Shown: positions 7,722-15,590, numbered from the stretch's first letter. The stretch: DNA of 25,671 nt from an uncultured Eubacteriales bacterium (GCA_900549545.1 URPA01000023.1:1-25671); one strand, 5' to 3'. Notes: generated by a model not told the origin, from the letters alone. Translations and numbers: made by a program.

Positions 7722-9329
7722 TCAGTAGCAGTCCCAGGTATATAGGATGTCGGAAAAGTCCTGCGCTTTGAGTTTTTCCCGGGGAATGAAGAAATTGCAC
7801 ACGCCGGCATCGCCGAACATGGTCTTGTTCTCGCCCTCGTTATAATCAGTGTCAATTTGCAGCAGCAGGCAGTCGTATTTCATGTAGCGGCTGTCCTCGC
7901 GGGGGTCATACTGAGTGAACATCGGGTAGCCGCCGAGCTTATGCCCCTCGCCGCCGATAAGGGCAGTGAAATCCTCATCGTAATAGTCGTCCTTGCTCAG
8001 CCCCTGCTCCACGCTTGTATTTATGGCCTCCTCCGCGGTGCTGTGGAACATATAGTCGCACACTGTCATGGCCTCGGTATCCAAGCTGAAGCTGGGCCGG
8101 AAGGCACCATAAACAGGGAAGTTGTCATCCTCCGGCGCAAAGTGCGTGGAGGTGAAGAACCTGTCCTCATCCAAATCAAACAGCACGCGGAAGTTTTTCT
8201 GCACATTCAGCGCGTCAAAATCCGCGCCGTAGGTGTCGTCGGGCGTGATGTAAAAGCGCAGCACGCCGCGGGGCGGGAAAATATCATTTTCCGGCAGCTC
8301 CGAGCAGAAGATTGCCGCCAGCAGACGCATGGGCTGCCCAGCGGGGGAGAGGGGCGCATCCTCATCAATCTTGCCGCCGATGATGCTCTTGCCACCGCGG
8401 CCATCGAGCGTGAAGCGGATGCAGGGGCGGCCGGTGAGCGCCTTCCATTCCTCAAGCCGCGCCAAAACCTTGGCGTGGAGGGCAAACCTTTCCTTGCTCT
8501 CCTTGATGCTCCTGCGCAGCGCGTCCGGGTCCTGCCCGCCGATGACCGCCTTATCAAAGCAGGTTTTTGACTTTAGCGCGTCGCCCTCAATGGCGTATAT
8601 CATGGCAAGCAGCGCCCAGGACTGGCGCAGGTTCTTTTTAAGCTCCACCGCTCTATTGGCATACTCCTCCGCCTTCTTTAAGTCATATACCTGAAAGCAG
8701 GCCGAAGCGAGGTTATTGTATGCCACAGGGTTATCACTGTTATATACGAGCGCCTTCTCCGCGTACTCGATTGCCTTGGGGTAGTTCTTCTGCTGAGAGT
8801 ATATGGCGGAGATGTTGCTCATGGCGGGGTAGTAATCCGGGTTCTCCGCAAGAATCTCCCGATAAAGCCGCATTGCGCCGCCAAGGTTGCCGGTATCCCT
8901 CAGGCAGACTGCCATGAAATACTTTACCACCCGCTTTTCAAGCGGGGTGTTGGCGGCTTTTTCCAGCTTTTCAAGCTTCTCCTTGAAAGCGGGGTAGTTG
9001 TCGGTGTTATAGTCCTCCAGCGCACTCACAAGGAGCTTATGCTCCCGGGGGCGGTTAGAAAACGCACCCTGAATTTTATCGGCGACCGCATCCTCAACCG
9101 AGGAGCGCCAGCTTTTGCCGCCCTTTATCGTGGCATACAGCGCTGCGCAGAGCGTCAGAACAACGGCTAAGGCCTTGCCGAGGCTGTCCGTCGGATCGCT
9201 TTCAAGTACAAACACATCCACTAAATACAGCCCCAGCACGAACAAAAGCCCTATTATTTCAAGGCCAATCAGAACAGAGCGCTTGACCGGGCGCTTTGCC
9301 TTTTTCGCTTTCTTCATCTCAATTCTCAT
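7722..9329 (-). CDS. Membrane-anchored TPR protein with C-terminal DUF1963 domain
   Basis: A 535-residue protein from the ATG at 9329. A very basic N-terminus (MKKAKKAKRPVKR) is followed by two hydrophobic helices at about residues 18-42 and 50-70. Tetratricopeptide-like repeats span roughly 125-275, with repeat signatures such as PAMSNISAIYSQQKNYPKAI and AYNNLASACFQVYDLKKAEE. Residues about 300-535 match DUF1963 (YwqG-like), including HKLGGYPMFTQ and a CLLLQIDTD strand. The TPR part likely binds protein partners and DUF1963 has no established activity. The start overlaps the PII-like gene by 11 bases; an alternative ATG at 9317 is possible, and upstream in-frame codons lie inside the neighbour. 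The domain pairing is seen directly; its role is unknown. Confidence 0.82.
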   Translation of the reverse strand: MRIEMKKAKKAKRPVKRSVLIGLEIIGLLFVLGLYLVDVFVLESDPTDSLGKALAVVLTLCAALYATIKGGKSWRSSVEDAVADKIQGAFSNRPREHKLLVSALEDYNTDNYPAFKEKLEKLEKAANTPLEKRVVKYFMAVCLRDTGNLGGAMRLYREILAENPDYYPAMSNISAIYSQQKNYPKAIEYAEKALVYNSDNPVAYNNLASACFQVYDLKKAEEYANRAVELKKNLRQSWALLAMIYAIEGDALKSKTCFDKAVIGGQDPDALRRSIKESKERFALHAKVLARLEEWKALTGRPCIRFTLDGRGGKSIIGGKIDEDAPLSPAGQPMRLLAAIFCSELPENDIFPPRGVLRFYITPDDTYGADFDALNVQKNFRVLFDLDEDRFFTSTHFAPEDDNFPVYGAFRPSFSLDTEAMTVCDYMFHSTAEEAINTSVEQGLSKDDYYDEDFTALIGGEGHKLGGYPMFTQYDPREDSRYMKYDCLLLQIDTDYNEGENKTMFGDAGVCNFFIPREKLKAQDFSDILYTWDCY

Positions 9330-10002
9330 GCTTGTATTTAATCTCTCTCCCGCGAAGCCCCGCCACGGCCGACACCGGCAGCGAGAAGCAAATAGCCCCC
9401 GCCTTAGTGGACGGGCCTGCCTGCTGACTGATGGCCTGCATGATAGCGGCCTTCTCATCCTTGTTAGAAATTATGTAAACCATATCCTTTTCATCCGCCA
9501 GGCGCACACTGAAAAACTGCTCGCCCCGGCTGCTGCCGGTGCCCTTGGCGTGCAGCACCGTGCCGCCGCCAGCGCCGGCTGCGCGCGCCGCGTCCATCAC
9601 GGTGTCGGAATAGCCCTCGTTGAGTATGACGATTATAAGCTCATTTTCAAAATTCATCTGGGGTTTGCCTCCTTTCAGGCTCCCGCCGGTCAGATAGCTC
9701 AGCGTTCTGCCGCCGGCGACGCTCTTTATCGGCACGGCAAGCATCACGCCGTTGCCGGGAATATCAATAAACAGCCTGCGCTTTGCGGCGGTGAAGGCTT
9801 TGTTCAGCTCCTCATCATTCGCAACCGCGCTGACGATGGATTTTTCCGTGCTCTCAAGGCCCAGCACCGATAGCTGCTCATGGGTGGCCGTGCCCATGCC
9901 GAGTGTCGTGAGTATCATATGCAGGCCGCAGCTTTCATACAGCGCCGCCATTTTTTCGCCCCGGTCGCGGTCAGTCACGGATATAAGATAGTATAGCTGC
10001 AT
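9319..10002 (-). CDS. Tandem PII-like (GlnB-fold) regulatory protein
   Basis: A 227-residue protein made of two similar halves. Residues 1-97 start with LYYLISVTDRDRGEKMAALY and end PIKSVAGG; residues 120-216 start ELIIVILNEGYSDTVMDAAR and end PVSAVAGLRG. Each half shows the beta-alpha-beta pattern of a PII domain, with a Gly-rich central turn (LGMGTATHEQL; AKGTGSSRGEQFF) where the T-loop would begin. Canonical PII proteins are about 112 residues; this is a fused pair, and the uridylylation-site tyrosine context of GlnB is not evident. PII proteins sense ATP/ADP and 2-oxoglutarate and often gate a neighbouring transporter. A GGGAGGTG site within the DUF1538 gene drives it, and only 3 bases separate the two genes, so control of that transporter is a reasonable inference. 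Confidence 0.75.
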   Translation of the reverse strand: MQLYYLISVTDRDRGEKMAALYESCGLHMILTTLGMGTATHEQLSVLGLESTEKSIVSAVANDEELNKAFTAAKRRLFIDIPGNGVMLAVPIKSVAGGRTLSYLTGGSLKGGKPQMNFENELIIVILNEGYSDTVMDAARAAGAGGGTVLHAKGTGSSRGEQFFSVRLADEKDMVYIISNKDEKAAIMQAISQQAGPSTKAGAICFSLPVSAVAGLRGREIKYKHEN

Positions 10003-10005
10003 CGT

Positions 10006-11529
10006 CTACACCTCCCAAAGCTCGATAATCTCGCTTTCGCCATAGGGGAGCAGCTCTACCGGCTGGCTCTCTCGCCCAGCGCGCAGAACGGAGATAAGCC
10101 CCATCACCTGCACGGTTATAAGCGGCATCATCGCCACCAGAGCGACAAGCCCGAAAGCATCCGTCATCACGTTGCCGCCCACCGCCGAGCATACGCCGAT
10201 GGCAAAGGGCAGCATGAACGCCGCCGTCAGCGGGCCGGAGGCCACACCGCCCGAGTCAAAGGCGATGGCTGTAAATGTTTTCGGCACAAAGAAGCTCAGC
10301 CCCAGCGCCAGAAGATAGCCCGGCAGAATAAAATACATTAGCGGTAGTCCGAGAATAATGCGCAGCATTGACAGCCCGCATGAGCAGGCCACCGCTATGG
10401 AAAGGCTCAGCCCCATTGCCTTTTCGGATATGGCCCCGGCGCTCAGCTCCTCCACCTGCTTTGTCAGCACGTGAACGGCGGGCTCGGCATTGATGATAAA
10501 CCAGCCCATAAGCATGGAAAGCGGCACAAGCGCGTAGAGCATTGCCCCGTGCGCCATGGCCCCGCCCAGCATGTAGCCGAGAGGGGAGAAGCCCACGTTC
10601 ACGCCCGTCAAAAACAGCACCAGCCCCAGATATGTATAGACTATGCCCACAAGGATCCGCAGCAGGGGAAGCCTGCGAAGCCGCAGAGAGATAAGCTGGA
10701 ACAGGAGAAATATAACAAAAATGGGCAGCAGGGCAATGGCGACCTCCGCAAGATACTCCGGCAGGGCTTTGAGATAGCCCACGCCCAGCTCCACTGTGTT
10801 TGCGGCCGCGGAGGCTGTCATTGTCTCAGAGGAGGACGAGCCGACCCCGTAAATGGCGTTTAGCAGCATGACCGAGAGCACCGGCCCAATGGAGCACAGC
10901 GCCACAAGGCCGAAGCTGTCCGCCTTGGCGTTTTCATCGCTTCGGATGGAGGAGACGCCGACGCCCAGCGCCATGATAAAGGGCACGGTCATCGGTCCCG
11001 TGGTAACGCCGCCGGAGTCAAACGCAATCGGCAGCCCGGCAGGCTCAATAAAAATGCAAAGGGCAAATACTATGCCGTAAAAAATAATCAGCATCGTGCG
11101 CAGGGAGAGGGAGAAAATTATCCTCACCATGCAGAGCATCAAAAACAGCCCCACCCCGGCGGACACCGTGAGTATAAGCACGGTGCTGTTTATATCCGGG
11201 ACATTGGCGGCCAGCACCTGCAAATCAGGCTCCGCCACTGTCACCGCCGCGCCGAGCAGAAAGCTCAGCGGAAGAATGACCCAGAGCTTTCGCGAGCGGG
11301 TCATTGCGGCGCCGACGTGGTTGCCAATCCGCGTCATGGACATTTCGGCGCCCATGGTAAACAGCCCCATGCCGAGAATCAGCATCGCGGAGCCGATAAG
11401 AAACGACAGCAGCAGCCCCGCGTCCATCGGCACGAAGAACAGGCACAGCACGAACACTATCCCCGTCACGGGCAGCACCGAGGCGGCGGCCTCCCGCAGC
11501 TTTTCAATTATCGCGTTTTTCTGAACCAC
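10006..11529 (-). CDS. DUF1538 family multi-pass membrane protein (putative PII-regulated transporter)
   Basis: A 507-residue, highly hydrophobic protein with an internal duplication of about 250 residues. Paired motifs are PLSFLLGAAVTVAEPDLQVL (87-106) with PLSMLMGWFIINAEPAVHVL (336-355), FDSGGVTTGP (170-179) with FDSGGVASGP (424-433), and DSFGLVAL with DAFGLVAL. Inverted-repeat membrane folds of this sort are usual for secondary transporters and channels. The conserved AEP and FDSGG motifs in both halves are candidates for an ion or substrate site. The substrate is unknown. The start chosen is the GTG at 11529, 9 bases after AAGGAGG (11545-11539), because upstream ATGs overlap the predicted promoter at 11561-11569. 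It is the first gene of the operon. Confidence 0.8.
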   Translation of the reverse strand: MVQKNAIIEKLREAAASVLPVTGIVFVLCLFFVPMDAGLLLSFLIGSAMLILGMGLFTMGAEMSMTRIGNHVGAAMTRSRKLWVILPLSFLLGAAVTVAEPDLQVLAANVPDINSTVLILTVSAGVGLFLMLCMVRIIFSLSLRTMLIIFYGIVFALCIFIEPAGLPIAFDSGGVTTGPMTVPFIMALGVGVSSIRSDENAKADSFGLVALCSIGPVLSVMLLNAIYGVGSSSSETMTASAAANTVELGVGYLKALPEYLAEVAIALLPIFVIFLLFQLISLRLRRLPLLRILVGIVYTYLGLVLFLTGVNVGFSPLGYMLGGAMAHGAMLYALVPLSMLMGWFIINAEPAVHVLTKQVEELSAGAISEKAMGLSLSIAVACSCGLSMLRIILGLPLMYFILPGYLLALGLSFFVPKTFTAIAFDSGGVASGPLTAAFMLPFAIGVCSAVGGNVMTDAFGLVALVAMMPLITVQVMGLISVLRAGRESQPVELLPYGESEIIELWEV

Positions 11530-11560
11530 CGGCAACCGCCTCCTTCGCATAGTTTTTTTC

Positions 11561-11569
11561 ATTATAACA
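11561..11569 (-). promoter_or_regulatory. Extended -10 promoter of the DUF1538/PII operon
   Basis: TGT followed by TATAAT on the minus strand, an extended -10 with no convincing -35. The start of transcription would be near 11554, so the ATG at 11562 could not be translated and the GTG at 11529 becomes the likely start. Confidence 0.55.
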
Positions 11570-11631
11570 TACCCGGCGGCGCATAATATAGAAGAAGTGT
11601 TAAAATATTTTTCGCTTTTTGCAAAAAACTG

Positions 11632-11660
11632 TTGCAATCAACGCTTTACAGTGCTATACT
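11632..11660 (+). promoter_or_regulatory. Promoter of the glycine riboswitch-AGCS unit
   Basis: TTGCAA (11632-11637), a 17-base spacer and TATACT (11655-11660). Transcription would start near 11667, about 55 bases before the riboswitch aptamer. Confidence 0.75.
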
Positions 11661-11723
11661 GACAGAGTAAATTAAATAACCCTAAGAGGCTTTCGGAATC
11701 GACATGAAACCGGAGGCGGAGGG

Positions 11724-11798
11724 ACTCTGGAGAAGCTCAATTTTGAGTGCCGAAGGTGCAAGGCAGAAATGCCGAATCTCTCAGGCAAAAGGACAGAG
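11724..11798 (+). promoter_or_regulatory. Glycine riboswitch, single aptamer
   Basis: Seen directly are the conserved glycine-aptamer blocks: CTCTGGAGA at 11725-11733, GCCGAAGGTGCAA, and AATCTCTCAGGCAAAAGG ending in ACAGAG at 11793-11798. Helices can be drawn as P1 CTCT/AGAG, P2 GAGA/TCTC, a CTCAA/TTGAG hairpin, and a GGCA-GAAA-TGCC hairpin at 11762-11773. Only one full aptamer is present; the leader at 11667-11723 does not contain a second. A symporter of the AGCS family follows, the classical transport target of singlet glycine riboswitches. An open frame that starts inside the aptamer at 11769 is an artefact. Confidence 0.93.
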
Positions 11799-11835
11799 AA
11801 ACACATAGGGCTTTGGCCTGCCGTGTTTATTTCCG

Positions 11836-11870
11836 GAGTTGCTGTTTTCCCAGTAACTCTTTTATTCTTG
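11836..11870 (+). terminator. Attenuator hairpin of the glycine riboswitch
   Basis: GAGTTGCTG (11836-11844), loop TTTTCC, then CAGTAACTC (11851-11859) form a 9-base stem with one G-U pair, followed by TTTTATTCTT. It lies between the aptamer and the symporter ATG, so it is the probable expression platform working by transcription termination. A second small stem, AAACAC/GTGTTT (11799-11828), lies between aptamer and terminator. Whether glycine turns expression on or off cannot be read with certainty. Confidence 0.72.
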
Positions 11871-11912
11871 CCTGTATTGCGTTTTTCCGGAGCAGCTTTG
11901 GGAGGAACGGTT

Positions 11913-13298
11913 ATGCAGGCAATTCTTAATGTGGTACAGAAGATCAATTTCTATCTGTCGGACTATGTGCTCATCCTGCTGCTTATCGGCGTGGGCCTGT
12001 TTTTCAGCATCAAAACCCGCTTTGTTCAGGTGCGCTGCTTTGGCGAGGGTATGCGCAGCGTGTTCGGCAACATCTCTCTCCACGGCGGCAAGCAGGAGGG
12101 CGGCCTGAGCTCCTTCCAGGCGCTTGCAACCGCTATCGCCGCCCAGGTCGGCACGGGTAATATTGTCGGTGCCTGCGGCGCAATTTTAATCGGCGGCCCC
12201 GGCGCTATTTTCTGGATGTGGATCATCGCCTTCTTCGGCATGGCGACTATCTACGCCGAGGCTGTGCTCGCGCAGGAGACCCGCAGCGTTGATAAGGACG
12301 GCAATGTCCACGGCGGCCCGGTTTATTACATAATGCGCGCCTTCCCCAACGGTTTTGGCAAGTTCCTGGCCGGTTTCTTCGCCATTGCCACGATTCTGGC
12401 CCTTGGCTTCATGGGCAGCATGGTTCAGTCCAACTCCATCGGCGAGACCTGCGCCACTGCCTTCGGCATCCCCGCGTGGACTGTCGGCATAGCGGTGACG
12501 GCGCTTGCGGCGCTCATCTTCCTCGGCGGTATTCAGCGTATCGCCTCTGTCACTGAAAAGCTCGTCCCCGTTATGGCGGTTCTCTATATCCTCGGCGGCC
12601 TTGTCATCATTGTCATGCGCATCAAGTACTTGCCCGAGGCTATCGGCATGATTTTCAAGTACGCCTTTGTCCCCAACGCAATCATTGGCGGCAGCATCGG
12701 TTATGCAATCAAGACGGCTATCAGTCAGGGCGTCAAGAGGGGCCTGTTCTCCAATGAAGCCGGTATGGGCTCCACCCCTCACGCCCACGCCATGGCGAAT
12801 GTCAAAAAGCCCCACGACCAGGGCGTTGTGGCTATGGTCGGCCTCTTTATTGACACCTTTGTCGTGCTGACCATGACTGCGCTTGTTGTCATCAGCACCC
12901 TCTACGCCGGGGACGGCATCCTTGCCGCCGGCGCTGCGGACGGAGTGAGCAAGTCCAACATGGCGCAGCTCGCCTTTGGCCTGTGCTTCGGTGATAAGCC
13001 GGGCGCGATCTTCGTTGCCGTGTGCCTGCTGTTCTTTGCTTTTTCCACCATTCTGGGCTGGAATTTCTTCGGCAAGGTCAATGTGGAATACCTCTTCGGC
13101 AAAAAGGCCGTGCCCGTGTACTCCGTGATTGCGCTTATCTTCATCTTCATGGGCTCCTGCCTGTCTAATGACCTTGTCTGGGAGCTTTCGGATATGTTCA
13201 ACCAGCTCATGGTCATCCCCAACGCCCTCGCGCTGCTGGCGCTCTCCGCACTGGTCGTTGTCGCGGCGAGGAATAAGGACACAGCGGATAAGCTCTGA
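11913..13298 (+). CDS. Sodium:alanine/glycine symporter, AGCS family
   Basis: A 461-residue multi-pass inner-membrane transporter with about 10-11 helices, taking up alanine and/or glycine with Na+. The AGCS hallmark region is clear: AAQVGTGNIVGACGAILIGG (substrate and sodium site), then FWMWIIAFFGMATIYAEAVLAQ, and later KRGLFSNEAGMGSTPHAHA. The start is the ATG at 11913 with GGAGG (11901-11905) 7 bases upstream; the 48 extra codons of the longer frame fall in the riboswitch and attenuator. Control by glycine through that riboswitch is strongly indicated. The gene ends in a terminator and is not in an operon. Confidence 0.95.
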   Translation: MQAILNVVQKINFYLSDYVLILLLIGVGLFFSIKTRFVQVRCFGEGMRSVFGNISLHGGKQEGGLSSFQALATAIAAQVGTGNIVGACGAILIGGPGAIFWMWIIAFFGMATIYAEAVLAQETRSVDKDGNVHGGPVYYIMRAFPNGFGKFLAGFFAIATILALGFMGSMVQSNSIGETCATAFGIPAWTVGIAVTALAALIFLGGIQRIASVTEKLVPVMAVLYILGGLVIIVMRIKYLPEAIGMIFKYAFVPNAIIGGSIGYAIKTAISQGVKRGLFSNEAGMGSTPHAHAMANVKKPHDQGVVAMVGLFIDTFVVLTMTALVVISTLYAGDGILAAGAADGVSKSNMAQLAFGLCFGDKPGAIFVAVCLLFFAFSTILGWNFFGKVNVEYLFGKKAVPVYSVIALIFIFMGSCLSNDLVWELSDMFNQLMVIPNALALLALSALVVVAARNKDTADKL

Positions 13299-13330
13299 TT
13301 TTCGCAAAATAACATTTAACAAAAAAATAG

Positions 13331-13360
13331 AGCAGGCGGGATTCCTCCCGCCTGCTTGTT
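13331..13360 (+). terminator. Intrinsic terminator of the AGCS gene
   Basis: AGCAGGCGGGA (13331-13341), a 4-base loop, and TCCCGCCTGCT (13346-13356), followed by a short TGTT. An A7 run precedes it. It separates the symporter from the ferredoxin gene. Confidence 0.85.
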
Positions 13361-13387
13361 GCAATATATAGAAAAATATTATACAAT
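13359..13387 (+). promoter_or_regulatory. Promoter of the ferredoxin-domain gene
   Basis: TTGCAA (13359-13364), 17 bases, TACAAT (13382-13387), directly after the terminator stem. The element CAATATATA occurs twice (13362-13370 and 13384-13392), a possible direct-repeat operator. Confidence 0.55.
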
Positions 13388-13415
13388 ATATAAAAACATA
13401 TCGGAGGCTGCGCCA

Positions 13416-14108
13416 ATGATCAGAAGAATTGTACATATCGACGAGGAAAAATGCACCGGCTGCGGCGCGTGCGCCGATGCCTGCCATGAGGGGGCGATAG
13501 CCATTGTCAACGGCAAGGCAAAGCTCACGCGTGATGATTACTGTGACGGGCTCGGGGACTGCCTGCCCAGCTGCCCCGCCGGAGCAATCAGCTTTGTTGA
13601 GCGCGAGGCTGAGGCATATGACCATGAGGCGGTGCAGGAGAATCTGCGCAAAAAGCAAACTGCCGCCCAGCCTTCCGCCTGCCCGGGCACGCGCGTTATG
13701 AAGCTCAGGCCCATTTTGGCCGCCGCTGTAAGCGAGAATGAGGCCGGCAGCTGCCTTGCCCAGTGGCCGGTTCAGCTCAAACTTGCCCCGGTCAAAGCGC
13801 CTTATTTTGAAGGCTGCCATTTGCTTATCGCGGCGGACTGCACGGCGTACTCTTATGCTTCCTTCCATGAGCGCTTCATGCTCGGTCATGTGACGCTTAT
13901 TGCCTGCACAAAGCTGGACGCTGTGGATTATACCGAAAAGCTCACGGAGATTCTGCGCTCGAATAATATCGCGAGTGTGCGCGTTGTGCGCATGGAGGTG
14001 CCCTGCTGCGGCGCGCTTGACAGAACCGTGCGCGATGCCGTCGTCTTGAGCGGGAAAGATATCCCGGTTGAAACTGTTGTGCTGTCCACAGGGGGAAAAA
14101 TCCTGTAA
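13416..14108 (+). CDS. 4Fe-4S ferredoxin-domain protein with long C-terminal extension
   Basis: A 230-residue cytoplasmic iron-sulfur protein, likely an electron carrier or accessory subunit. The first motif is complete: Cys13, Cys16, Cys19 and Cys23 in CTGCGACADACHEGAI. The second is unusual: Cys43, Cys49 and Cys53 in CDGLGDCLPSCPAGAI, lacking the Cys expected at position 46. Residues about 65-230 form a separate domain with GCHLLIAADCTAYSY, a VTLIACTKLDAVDY strand and a PCCGALDR Cys pair. I recall similar proteins beside hydroxylamine reductase genes or alone in anaerobes, but no partner is in this window. The start ATG has CGGAGG 8 bases upstream. Confidence 0.88.
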   Translation: MIRRIVHIDEEKCTGCGACADACHEGAIAIVNGKAKLTRDDYCDGLGDCLPSCPAGAISFVEREAEAYDHEAVQENLRKKQTAAQPSACPGTRVMKLRPILAAAVSENEAGSCLAQWPVQLKLAPVKAPYFEGCHLLIAADCTAYSYASFHERFMLGHVTLIACTKLDAVDYTEKLTEILRSNNIASVRVVRMEVPCCGALDRTVRDAVVLSGKDIPVETVVLSTGGKIL

Positions 14109-14121
14109 AATAATATTATTG

Positions 14122-14150
14122 TTGACTTTTTTGCGATTCTCCGTTACGCT
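14122..14150 (+). promoter_or_regulatory. Possible promoter of the first NSS transporter
   Basis: TTGACT (14122-14127), 17 bases, TACGCT (14145-14150). It follows a 12-base perfect palindrome AATAATATTATT (14109-14120). The resulting leader of about 90 bases contains an interrupted stem CGGCGTA/TACGCGCCG at 14187-14212. Confidence 0.42.
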
Positions 14151-14244
14151 GTAAACAGGAAAACTGGAAATTATTGTAAAATACTACGGCGTATATTAAA
14201 ATTTACGCGCCGCACAAAAATAACGCGGCAGAATGGAGATTGAG

Positions 14245-15579
14245 ATGGATAAAGAAAAGCATAGCAAGGGCCGATTTTCAAGCGGCTGGGGTTTTGTTCT
14301 GGCATCGGTGGGTTCCGCTGTGGGCATGGCAAATGTCTGGGGCTTCCCGGCCAAGATGGGCGGCAACGGCGGAAGCGCTTTTTTGATTGCGTATCTGCTG
14401 TTTATTGCGCTCTTTGGACTGGTTGGGCTCTCTGCGGAGTACGCCATGGGCCGCCGCGCCAAAACCGGCACGCTTGGTACATACAAAATGGCGTGGGAGC
14501 GGCGCAAAATGCCCCTTGGAAAGGTGGGCGGCACGCTGGGCTGGCTGCCGCTGGCGGGCTCCATGTGCATAGCGCTGGGATACGCGGTGATAATCGCCTA
14601 TGTTCTCAAGGCATTTGCCTCTTCGGTGGACGGGACGCTCATGCATGCAGACACCAGCGCGTGGTTTGAGTCCTTCTCCGGCAGGGATTACTCGGTCATA
14701 CCTTTCCATATTATTGTCGTTGTCGGGACGCTCCTTACTCTGCTTTTGGGGCCGAAGAGCATTGAAAAAAGCAACCGGATAATGATGCCCGCGTTTTTCA
14801 TCATCTTTGTCATTCTGGCAATCTGGGTCGCCTTTCTGCCCGGCGCGGCGGAGGGCTATAAGTTCATGTTCACACCCCAGTGGGAGCAGCTTAAAGATCC
14901 GATGGTGTGGATTTGGGCGATGGGACAGGCGTTTTTCTCCCTGTCCGTCACCGGCAGCGGCATGATAGTCTACGGCGCGTACCTCGACACGGCGGAGGAC
15001 GTTGTCGCCCTCGCCAAGCGCACCGCACTTTTTGACACCATTGCCGCGCTTGTTGCGGCGCTTGTGATGATTCCCGCCTGCTTTGCCTATGGGCTCGATA
15101 TCGGGGCGGGCCCGTCGCTCCTGTTTGTAACGCTGCCGAAGATTTTGCAGAACGTTCCTATGGGCGGGCTGTTTGCGATTATTCTCTATGTGGCGATGAT
15201 CTTCGCCGGCGTAAGCTCACTTCAAAACATGTTTGAGGCGGTGGGGGAGAGCCTGCTGCACCGCTTCCCGAAGCTCAGCCGGAATCTTGCGCTTATCATC
15301 ATGTGCGTTCTCTGCCTCGGCATCGGCGTGAATATGGAGCCTATCTTTAAATGGGGCCCGTGGATGGACATAGTCTCTATCTATATTATCCCCATCGGCG
15401 CGACGCTCGGCGCGGTGACATGGTTCTGGATAACGCCCCGCAGCGAGCTTCTGGATGAAATCAACCACGGCGCGAAAAAGCAGCGCGGCAAGCTCTGGTA
15501 CGGCCTCGGGCGCTACGTCTATGTGCCCTGCGCGATAATCCTCTGCTGTGTGGCGCTGTTTATGCACGTTGCATTTTAA
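14245..15579 (+). CDS. Sodium-dependent transporter, NSS/SNF family
   Basis: A 444-residue inner-membrane symporter of the neurotransmitter:sodium symporter family, probably importing an amino acid with Na+. TM1 carries the unwound substrate/sodium site GSAVGMANVWGFP (residues 23-35), followed by GGNGGSAFLIAYLLF, where the usual Glu of ENGGG is Gly. About 11 helices can be traced. The ATG at 14245 has GGAG 6 bases upstream; the ATG at 14233 has no such site. It shares family but only modest identity with the convergent NSS gene at 15627-16979. Substrate unknown. Confidence 0.92.
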   Translation: MDKEKHSKGRFSSGWGFVLASVGSAVGMANVWGFPAKMGGNGGSAFLIAYLLFIALFGLVGLSAEYAMGRRAKTGTLGTYKMAWERRKMPLGKVGGTLGWLPLAGSMCIALGYAVIIAYVLKAFASSVDGTLMHADTSAWFESFSGRDYSVIPFHIIVVVGTLLTLLLGPKSIEKSNRIMMPAFFIIFVILAIWVAFLPGAAEGYKFMFTPQWEQLKDPMVWIWAMGQAFFSLSVTGSGMIVYGAYLDTAEDVVALAKRTALFDTIAALVAALVMIPACFAYGLDIGAGPSLLFVTLPKILQNVPMGGLFAIILYVAMIFAGVSSLQNMFEAVGESLLHRFPKLSRNLALIIMCVLCLGIGVNMEPIFKWGPWMDIVSIYIIPIGATLGAVTWFWITPRSELLDEINHGAKKQRGKLWYGLGRYVYVPCAIILCCVALFMHVAF

Positions 15580-15590
15580 GATTTGACAAG

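Noticed and set aside
11769..11912. N-terminal extension of the AGCS symporter beginning MPNLSGKRTEK
   Set aside because: These codons are the conserved 3' part of the glycine aptamer and the attenuator; the real ATG with GGAGG is at 11913.
12186..13889. 567-codon minus-strand frame over the AGCS and ferredoxin genes
   Set aside because: It crosses a terminator, a promoter and two real genes; composition rich in His, Asp and Gly typical of an antisense frame.
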